Below are positions 1-7,600 of a stretch of 29,944 bases of DNA, piece by piece. Both the position numbers and the translations under genes were made by a program. Source of the stretch: an uncultured Lachnospiraceae bacterium (GTDB taxonomy: Bacteria > Bacillota > Clostridia > Lachnospirales > Lachnospiraceae); the NCBI GenBank assembly GCA_945492935.1, contig CALYVE010000002.1:1-29944 (forward strand), read 5' to 3'. The notes under the pieces were generated by a model. It had not been told where the DNA came from. It saw nothing but the letters and a program-made list of their open reading frames with translations, and made no database searches. Position 1 is the first letter of the stretch, and each line of letters starts with the position of its first letter.

Positions 1-623
1 AGATGGGAATGCCGGGAATGCCACAGGCACCAGCACCACAGGGAGCACCGATGCCACAGGCACCAAAGCCACAGATGGGAATGCCGGGAATGCCGCAGGC
101 ACCAGCACCACAGGGGGCACCGATGCCACAGGCACCAAAGCCACAGATGGGAATGCCGGGAATGCCACAGGCACCAACACCGCAGGGATCACCGATGCCA
201 CAGGCACCAACACCGCAGGGATCACCGATGGGAACTGTACCACAGGCTGCACCGGCGGGACAGACAACGGTACAAGGTCAGACCGTTGGCAATCTTGTCG
301 GAAAGCTTGGAGACAAGCCGGTTCCACATTTGGTTCGTAAGAAGACGGGTGAGACGATAAATATTACAAAGCCTGAGTTTTCACTCGGTAAAGCGATAGG
401 GAAGGTTGATTATGCAATAACGGACAATACGGCGGTTAGTCGTATTCACTGTATCATTGTGCAAAAGAACGGAGTAAACTACATTAAAGATAATGGCTCA
501 ACAAATCATACATATCTTTATGGCGCAGAGCTTGAACCACAGAAAGAAGTATTACTTAAGAACAAGATGACAATTTTGTTGGGGGATGAAGAGTTTACAT
601 TCCTTTTGAGAAAAGGAGAATAG
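1..623 (+). CDS. FHA-domain protein with Pro/Met-rich repeats (5' partial)
   Basis: Only the C-terminal 206 or so residues are visible. The reading frame is open to the window edge inside a tandem repeat, so the true start lies upstream. Visible residues 1-76 are a low-complexity Met/Pro/Gln/Ala region built of 24-residue repeats (GMPGMPQAPAPQGAPMPQAP type), followed by a short Gln/Thr linker. From about residue 108 to 203 there is a forkhead-associated domain: SLGK at 127-130, VSRIHC at 145-150 (conserved Ser and His of the phosphothreonine pocket) and DNGSTNHTYL at 163-172. FHA domains bind phosphothreonine peptides, usually reading the residue at +3. No membrane segment is seen in the visible part. 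The stop codon is one base before the phosphatase start and the kinase follows, so a role as reader of that kinase's products is inferred. The FHA call is firm; the function of the repeat is unknown. Confidence 0.9.
   Translation, partial: MGMPGMPQAPAPQGAPMPQAPKPQMGMPGMPQAPAPQGAPMPQAPKPQMGMPGMPQAPTPQGSPMPQAPTPQGSPMGTVPQAAPAGQTTVQGQTVGNLVGKLGDKPVPHLVRKKTGETINITKPEFSLGKAIGKVDYAITDNTAVSRIHCIIVQKNGVNYIKDNGSTNHTYLYGAELEPQKEVLLKNKMTILLGDEEFTFLLRKGE
3..218 (+). repeat. 72-bp tandem repeat in the FHA gene
   Basis: Three in-frame units start at bases 3, 75 and 147, with a 72-base period encoding 24 residues. The first two are almost identical at the DNA level. The third drifts (Ala to Thr and Ser changes) and ends in an extra shorter PQAPTPQGSPM copy. 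The array very likely continues upstream of the window. Copy number could vary between strains by slippage or recombination. Confidence 0.85.
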
Positions 624-624
624 T

Positions 625-1395
625 ATGGAGTTTATCGCGACATATCACACGGATGTGGGTATATCTAAAAAAACAAATCAAGATTCACTTGCAATTCGTA
701 TCATTAAGATGAATGAAGAGCAGATTGCTTTTGCTGTTGTTTGCGATGGTATGGGTGGTTTAGCAAAAGGTGAACTTGCAAGCAAGGAAGTTACAGTTGC
801 ATTTATGGACTGGTTTGAAAAGATATTTTTACCGATTGCAGAACGTGGGGAATTCGAAGAGGAAGAGCTTGTTAACCAGTGGAACGAAATTATTCAGTCT
901 CAGAACCAGCGTTTAGGGGCATATGGTGAGGAGAACAATTTAAAATTAGGAACAACTGTATCGACGTTATTGCTTTATAAGGGATTTTATTATATTGCAC
1001 ATGTAGGTGACAGTCGTGTGTACCAGCTATCAAACGAAGTAGAGCAGATGACTCATGATCAGACATTTATTGCACGTGAAATCGCGGCAGGAAGGATGAC
1101 TTTGGAACAGGCAAAAACGGATCCGAGACGAAGTGTTTTATTACAGTGTGTAGGTGCTTCGCCGGTGGTTCAGCCGGAGTTCCTCAAGGGACAGATTTTG
1201 CCGGACGTTGTATATATGCTTTGCTCGGATGGTTTCAGACACCAGATTTCTGAGGAAGAAATTCTTGAAAAAATTGGACCTGCAAATGCACGCGATCCAG
1301 AAAAGATGAAATATGGATGTATGTATTTGACGGAGCTTGTGAAAGCAAGAAAAGAAAACGATAACATTTCAGTTGCATTGATTCGAACGATTTAA
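625..1395 (+). CDS. PP2C-family Ser/Thr protein phosphatase (Stp/PrpC type)
   Basis: A 256-residue cytoplasmic metal-dependent phosphatase that would remove phosphate from Ser/Thr residues. PP2C motifs appear in order: NQDS with Asp20, VCDGMGG with Asp41, HVGDSRVY at 126-133, THDQT at 143-147, CSDGF with Asp202, and NDNIS with Asp246. These supply the acidic residues that hold the two metal ions. Its length is typical of bacterial stand-alone PP2C enzymes, and no membrane segment is present. The start is one base after the FHA gene stop, with AAAGGAG just upstream, and the kinase gene begins 14 bases downstream, the usual phosphatase-kinase pairing. The natural inference is that it reverses the adjacent kinase. 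A second, only distantly similar PP2C lies at 9331-10062. Confidence 0.95.
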   Translation: MEFIATYHTDVGISKKTNQDSLAIRIIKMNEEQIAFAVVCDGMGGLAKGELASKEVTVAFMDWFEKIFLPIAERGEFEEEELVNQWNEIIQSQNQRLGAYGEENNLKLGTTVSTLLLYKGFYYIAHVGDSRVYQLSNEVEQMTHDQTFIAREIAAGRMTLEQAKTDPRRSVLLQCVGASPVVQPEFLKGQILPDVVYMLCSDGFRHQISEEEILEKIGPANARDPEKMKYGCMYLTELVKARKENDNISVALIRTI

Positions 1396-1409
1396 AAGAG
1401 GAAGACAAC

Positions 1410-3575
1410 ATGACGAAGGAAGGAACCGTATTAGACGGAAAATATGAGATATGGAAAGAGGTAGGACGTGGCGGCATGTCCATCGTGTACCTTGCTCGTG
1501 ATAATCGTCTGAATAAGCAGTGGGCGGTTAAGGAAATCCGAAATGATGGTTCGAAAGCGACGGATACATTATTAAAAGGATTAGAGCGAGAGGCGAATAT
1601 TCTAAAAAATGTTGACCATCCGGTTTTGCCTCGTATTGTAGATATTATTAATCAAAAAGGTACCATTTACGTAGTAATGGATTTTATTGAAGGAGAGACA
1701 ATCAGTCAGCGTTTGAAGCGCGAGGGCGCGCAGTCGCAGGAGGACGTTATTGATTGGGGTTTGCAGCTTGCAAGTGCACTTGACTATCTTCATAAGATGG
1801 ACCCACCGGTAATTTATCGAGATATGAAGCCATCAAATGTTATGATAAAGCCGGAGGGCGGCGTTAAGCTCATTGATTTTGGTACTGCGAAGGAATATGA
1901 TGTTGAGAATTTAGCGGATACGACAGCGCTTGGAACAAAAGGCTATGCTGCTCCGGAGCAGTTTGGTGATTCGAAGGGCCGGGGAATTTATAACACGGAT
2001 GAGCGTACGGACATTTACAATTTGGGCGCGACGCTTTATCACATGGTAACCGGCAAGAATCCTTGTGAGCCTCCGTATGAAATGCGACCTATCCGTGAGT
2101 GGAATCCGGCACTTTCGACAGGTCTTGAAAAGATTATCTTAAAATGCATTCAGTCGGATCCAAAGGATCGTTATCAAAACTGTTCTGAGCTTATATATGA
2201 TTTGGAACATTATGAGGAATTAGATGATTCGTTCCGTAAGAAGAACAGAATAAAATTTGCTGCGTTCGCTTCTACGTTAGCACTTTCCATTATAGCGGCA
2301 GGTGTTATGGTCTATGGACATAAGGGAATGAAGCGAATTAAGATGGAAAACTATAATGCCTATATAGAAGAGGGTAATAGTCATCGAAGCAATGGCGAAT
2401 ACAGTGAAGCGATTGCAGAGTACAAAAATGCCTTTAATCTGGACAGTGATAATGAAAGAGCATACTTAGAGATGCTTTCTATGTACATAATCGGAAGCCA
2501 CGAGTATACGGATGACGGCAAGCCGGTTCTTGATTTGGATGAAGGATTGACCTTTCTTGCGGGACGTATTACTACGTCGAATGGCAGTATTGAAGCGAGT
2601 GATGCGGTCTTATTCCGTATGGGCTTTACATACTTTGATGAAATAAAAGATTATAAGACAGCCTCTAAATATTTTAGTCTGGTGGATGAGAGCGACGAGG
2701 AGTATGGCGAGTTGGCAGGTTACTATCTGACGGTATCCAAGCTCTTGTCGTCCAATGAAATCCAGACGACGGATTTTGAAAAAATCAGTGCGTTTGTTGA
2801 ACATACGGAATCACAGTATACGAACAAAGACCAGACAAAATATATCAATTACAAAATGATTGGCATGCTTTATGCGAAATATGTTAATAAGCCTGGTGTA
2901 GCCAAAACAGCGAATGATACGATGATTCAGGCATTGGAGTCGCTTTCAGAGTACGAAGGTGAGGATATGAAGGATTTCTATTATTGTTATTATGATAACT
3001 TAATTGAAATCAATCAGCAGCTTGCGTTGGATGCTGAGAGTGAGGATGCGGCAAAGGCTGCCTATGAGAATGTCATTTCGTATGCGAATGAGACACTTGT
3101 CATTATAAATATGAGAGATGGTAGTGATCCGATGCAAAAAATCGGTGGAACAGCCACAAATAGCAACAATTCGGACTATGTAAATAAAATGGACAGGATT
3201 GCCAAGACATACGGCAAAATCGGCGACTTTGACAATGCAGTCAAAACATATGAAGAGCTCGAGCAGAAAATCGGTAAGGAAAATGCTTTGAGTGCTTCTG
3301 TTTACGCTTCACATCTGGATTATATTTATAGCTATTGTGATAAGAAAAATTCAGATGTTTCTACATGGAAGAAATCGATGCCGGATAAATATGAGATGCT
3401 CATGAAGATATATGATGAGGGTTGTGATGTTGTGGGTATTGAGGATAGCGTAACATGGGGAAAACGTGTCAGCACGATGGAAACATTGAAAAACAGTGTG
3501 GATGATGAAGAATCCGAAGATACGGATGAAGATGCTGATGATGCTGATGGACAAAATGATGATACACAAAGCTAG
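1410..3575 (+). CDS. membrane Ser/Thr protein kinase with TPR-like extracytoplasmic region
   Basis: A 721-residue Hanks-type kinase. The catalytic domain spans about 12-265: glycine loop GRGGMSIVYLA at 19-29, Lys41 in AVKE, catalytic Asp138 in YRDMKPSN, DFG at 156-158, activation loop with Thr171, Thr172 and Thr176, and APE at 181-183. A basic stretch (RKKNRIK) precedes one membrane helix at about 283-303, so the kinase domain is cytoplasmic and the C-terminal ~415 residues should be outside. That part begins with a TPR-like pair of helices (about 315-355), continues as predicted-looking helical repeats, and ends in a very acidic tail (last ~25 residues). It has no PASTA repeats, which are usual in the cell-wall-sensing kinases of this phylum. 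The GAGG ribosome binding site and the 14-base gap from the PP2C gene support co-transcription. The ligand is unknown. Confidence 0.93.
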   Translation: MTKEGTVLDGKYEIWKEVGRGGMSIVYLARDNRLNKQWAVKEIRNDGSKATDTLLKGLEREANILKNVDHPVLPRIVDIINQKGTIYVVMDFIEGETISQRLKREGAQSQEDVIDWGLQLASALDYLHKMDPPVIYRDMKPSNVMIKPEGGVKLIDFGTAKEYDVENLADTTALGTKGYAAPEQFGDSKGRGIYNTDERTDIYNLGATLYHMVTGKNPCEPPYEMRPIREWNPALSTGLEKIILKCIQSDPKDRYQNCSELIYDLEHYEELDDSFRKKNRIKFAAFASTLALSIIAAGVMVYGHKGMKRIKMENYNAYIEEGNSHRSNGEYSEAIAEYKNAFNLDSDNERAYLEMLSMYIIGSHEYTDDGKPVLDLDEGLTFLAGRITTSNGSIEASDAVLFRMGFTYFDEIKDYKTASKYFSLVDESDEEYGELAGYYLTVSKLLSSNEIQTTDFEKISAFVEHTESQYTNKDQTKYINYKMIGMLYAKYVNKPGVAKTANDTMIQALESLSEYEGEDMKDFYYCYYDNLIEINQQLALDAESEDAAKAAYENVISYANETLVIINMRDGSDPMQKIGGTATNSNNSDYVNKMDRIAKTYGKIGDFDNAVKTYEELEQKIGKENALSASVYASHLDYIYSYCDKKNSDVSTWKKSMPDKYEMLMKIYDEGCDVVGIEDSVTWGKRVSTMETLKNSVDDEESEDTDEDADDADGQNDDTQS

Positions 3576-3599
3576 TGTGACGATGGAGGAATAACAATT

Positions 3600-4595
3600 A
3601 TGGCAAATATTTATAAGGCATGCTACTATGGTGGCATGGTAGCAGCAATTTTGCTGCTTGTTGTGACGATTATTCTCTTCTTCGTCCTAAAAATCCCAAA
3701 AGTTTTTGGTGAGTTAACAGGTAGCTCCGCAAGAAAAGAGGTTAAAAGCCTCAAGGAAAAGGGTGTTCGAAAGAATCCGGATGGTAAAAATGAGCCAAAA
3801 CATTATAGCCAGAGAACCGGTGCGATTAAGACAAGAACAACCGATGCGCCTTCCGAAGAATTATCGAAGAAGGAAAACACGACAAGCGGACTTATTCGAG
3901 GCAAGGATAAGAAAAAGCGTACATATCATTTAGATGAAAACGAGACAGAATTTCTTGGAGAAAGCAAAATTACAGCTGCTGTTACCGGAGACATTGCGGA
4001 GACAGCCGTGCTTAGCCAGAATGAAGTTGAAGAAGCAGATGTAGAATTCGTTAATACAGATAATTTAAAATCAGATAAAGCTAGAGAAAACGAAGCAGCC
4101 GCTACACAAGTGGATGAAGAGGCAACGGAGGTCTTGCAGGATAACAATGACATAGAAGCCGAAGCTTTGACAGACAAAGATGATACACAAGCTTCAGATA
4201 CTGATGATTATGATCCGGATGGCCCAACCGATGTTTTAACGACTGATGTTGAGGCGGAGGATGACGATGAGGCAACCGAGGTATTGGCGACCGAGGATGA
4301 CGACGAAGCAACTGAAGTATTGGCATCCGAAGACGAGGATGAGGCAACCGAGGTATTGGCGACCGAGGATGACGACGAAGCAACTGAAGTATTGGCATCC
4401 GAAGACGAGGATGAGGCAACCGAGGTATTGGCAGCAGAGGATGACGATGAAGCGACCATTGTTTTGACAAGTGATTCCGAAGGAGATGAATACGGAGAGA
4501 CGAGCGTTCTTTCTGTAAGCGAAACAAAGAAGAAAACGAAGAATTATGTAGTATTATATAACGTTCTGGAAGTTCATACTTCCGAGAAACTGTAA
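3600..4595 (+). CDS. membrane-anchored acidic protein with repeated Thr-x-Val-Leu motifs
   Basis: A 331-residue protein I do not recognise as a named family. Residues ~13-32 form one hydrophobic helix followed by a Lys/Arg-rich stretch (33-110), so by the positive-inside rule the rest is cytoplasmic. From about 112 onward the chain is strongly acidic and probably disordered. It carries eleven Thr-x-[Val/Phe]-Leu motifs: TEFL, TAVL, TEVL, TDVL, then five TEVL and one TIVL in six 12-residue repeats (EDDDEATEVLAT type, residues 220-291), and TSVL near the C terminus. FHA domains commonly read phosphothreonine with an aliphatic residue at +3, and each motif supplies Leu there. With a kinase, a phosphatase and an FHA protein encoded just upstream, it looks like a multi-site phosphorylation scaffold. 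That is inference. GGAGG precedes the start, 24 bases after the kinase gene. Confidence 0.85.
   Translation: MANIYKACYYGGMVAAILLLVVTIILFFVLKIPKVFGELTGSSARKEVKSLKEKGVRKNPDGKNEPKHYSQRTGAIKTRTTDAPSEELSKKENTTSGLIRGKDKKKRTYHLDENETEFLGESKITAAVTGDIAETAVLSQNEVEEADVEFVNTDNLKSDKARENEAAATQVDEEATEVLQDNNDIEAEALTDKDDTQASDTDDYDPDGPTDVLTTDVEAEDDDEATEVLATEDDDEATEVLASEDEDEATEVLATEDDDEATEVLASEDEDEATEVLAAEDDDEATIVLTSDSEGDEYGETSVLSVSETKKKTKNYVVLYNVLEVHTSEKL
4257..4472 (+). repeat. 36-bp tandem repeats encoding acidic EATEVL units
   Basis: Six in-frame 36-base units (12 residues each) start at 4257, 4293, 4329, 4365, 4401 and 4437. They are arranged as a 72-base higher-order repeat: after the first few bases, 4257-4328 and 4329-4400 are nearly identical, and the pattern resumes at 4401. 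The last unit diverges (TIVL). Each unit encodes one Thr-x-Val-Leu motif, so gain or loss of units would change the number of putative phospho-sites. Confidence 0.9.
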
Positions 4596-4608
4596 AGGAG
4601 GAGAAGCG

Positions 4609-7600
4609 GTGAAAAAGTTACATATCAAAAACGGCCGTAAAATTGTTGCACTTGGGCTGGCGGCGTTATTGCTTTTTGTTCCGTTCAGTTCAAATTTAGG
4701 TGAAAATTTAGGTGTAAACGCTGAAGGAGGAGAAGGCGGCGAACCTACATATGAAACAGTTAAGGATATAACCTATGAAATTCCTGAAATCTTTGATGAG
4801 TTAACAGATGAAGATAAATCTTTTGTCTATATTCCTACCGGAAATAAACCAAAAGAAGTGAAAGTGCATACACTGTCTGATAAATTAAATATAAAGCTTA
4901 ATCCAACAGTTATTTTAGGTAGTGGAATATCGGATGTTGATGGCACACGAACAAAAGGAACTTATGAGTTTTACGATGTTAATCGCATAATGAATACCAA
5001 GATTAGTGGATGGGATTGTAAAGAGGAAAAAAGTGCTGAGTTTGATGTAAATGCGACACCAAAATATAAAGTAACCTATGGTTTTGAATATTATTTTGTC
5101 AAATATGAGGATACACTTTCTCAGTACGTAAAAACGGAACCGGAAAACACTTTAGGGGATGAATTTGTACTTGGTGATGAAAAAGTTGTTTTGTATGTAA
5201 AACCTGTATTTTATGATATTGAACTTGTAGGTGTAAAAGTCGATGTCATTAACAAGGAACAATATATGGAAAGTGATCGATATGTTGCAGGCGATGAGAA
5301 CGCAAATATTGAACAGATTTTGCCAAAATTGCAAGCGGAAGGTCAAAGACTTCAAGAAATAGGTGGTGTAAAAAAATCAATCATTGACTGGACAGCAAGA
5401 GCAAAGTACAGTCAGATGGCTACCTATGAAAAAGTTGTTGACGATATAACGCAGTGTCATACATGGACGGATGCATCACCGTCCGTAGAAGGTGCGGATG
5501 GCGTAGATGTGTATAGCAAAGTGTCGGTAAAGAACGATGACTTGGGATATAATAAGTCGGATACCGATGCGGATCTGTATGTTGGTACGGTAAAGCAAAG
5601 TGTGCAAAGAAGTGAAACGCTGCCGGCAAGTAAGCAAACGGGCAGCTGGGAAACCGCCGTAGATCGTGAACTTACAGATAATGGATATTACTATGGTTAT
5701 ACCGGATATTTTGTACCAACAACAACCGCTGAGGGAACGAGTGAACAATTGGTTGATTATGCAGAAACTTTGAGTTTGCTCAAAGTGGATAAAAGTGAGC
5801 CGGTAATCAATCTGGCCGGTCTCTATGAATACCAGCCTGCAAGCGGAGAAACACCTGAAAAATGGACGTTTGTTGCATCTTCGGGTAATACCGCCGAACT
5901 TTTGATGAGTCAGAACCAAGATTTGGATAACGATAAAACATATCGATATGTCGTAACAGTTGAAGGTGCCGCTCCGATTTCTGAAGTTATCGGATATAAT
6001 GAAATCCGTCATGATTATAATATGACAGTAGCAAAAGCGGGCTCACATAAGCTTGTTGATTACCAGGATAAAGATATTTACTACTATGAAATCGAGTATA
6101 ATGATGTAAAAGACGAGTCGGAATTTACACTCTATGTAGCTGCTACAGATAAGATTGGAAATAAAAACAATTTCGATTATAGTAGTGACCATCAATTAGT
6201 ACCAAAAGTAAAAAAGTGTAAATTTGAAAAGCTGGCTGTATATGTATCAGCGAAGAAATCCGATGGATTGTCCTTTGAACTGTCCGATGAATCAAATCAT
6301 ACAAATGACGATATTACGCTCACGGTCGAGGCATTCTCCAGATGTGAAATTGAGTCAATGTGGTTGATGGATGGTGAGGAAGAGATAAAAATAGCCCAAC
6401 AGGGTGATGAGAATACAGATACTTCATTTACACATGGTAATGATAAAAATGTTTATTACGGGAAATGGATAATTGTTTTGCCTTCGATTTACAATTCTGA
6501 TGACGAGAATTCAAGAATCGAAAATCTCAAGATTCGCGTAAAGGATGATTTTGACCCTAATAATTCAACCGAAAAGGGAAACCACGATGTTACAATTGAG
6601 TATAAAGAGTTTGTGTATGATATTACGAGACCGAACATTATAATTAATGATGAAGATGTTTTAAATTCCGAAACAAAATGGTATCAAAACTATGAATTAA
6701 CCGGCAAAATAAATTCCGGCAATGACAAGGTTGAGGATTATCTTGCTGTTGCTGATTATTATATTGATCGGAACGGCGGAGATGCGTTAGATGTTGGCGG
6801 GAAGAGCATTCTCGCTGATGAAAATAATCCAAAATTGACAAGCTTTAAAGACGGTGTGACAGAGCAGACATTTAAGATTTCTGTTCCTGAATCCCTCTCA
6901 CTTAGCGGAACGAATATTCGGTTCGTTGCTACTGATCAGGCAGGCAATAAACAGAAGAAAGACAAAATGGTCACCGTCTGTGTAGATAAGACAAATCCTG
7001 TAATAAATGCTGTTTCGGTTTATATTAATGAGGATGAGGATGTTAACGGTCAAAAAATTACAAAACATCCAACCATCAATGTTAAGTTAACAGATAACCT
7101 CAGCATTGACAGAGTGGATTTTGTGATTACATACCCAAACGGAACAACCGTAACAAAATCAAAACAGGCAAGTATAAATGCCCCGAATCAGGAGGTTTCT
7201 GTTGATTACAGACTTCCGAATGACGAAAACCTCGAAGATGGAGAATACACAATTAAAGCGATTGCATATGATAAGTCAGGACGTGCATCGTATCCAAAGT
7301 ATTTGGAATACGATGTAGATACAAAGGATCCGATTTTTAAGGTATCGGTTGAGGCCGGAGCAAAGCCGGGACAGAAATATGTTTCATCTTCCGTTGTAAG
7401 AGTATTGCTGAAAGCTGAAGATGACAATGTTGATCCTGCAAAGTTAGTCGTTACTGATAACGGTGAGGTGATTCATGATGTTAAATGGTTTGCAAACACT
7501 GCATCGCTTGCAATCATTGAAGACGGAACGCATAAGATTGAGCTTTCCGGTACAGATGCTGTAGGAAATACAGGTGAGCCTTCTTCTGTTTCATTTGTAC

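Noticed and set aside
3..218. Tandem repeats read as a CRISPR array
   Set aside because: Units are directly adjacent, without spacers, and are in-frame coding sequence.
4102..4527. Long open frames on the minus strand (up to 141 codons) across the acidic repeat gene
   Set aside because: They are shadows of the repeat: the plus-strand codon bias leaves the other frames open and gives Ser-rich or Pro/Arg/His-rich products with no ribosome binding site.
5476..6012. 178-codon minus-strand frame inside the surface-protein gene
   Set aside because: Composition is atypical for a protein, it has no ribosome binding site, and the plus-strand frame is continuous and clearly coding.
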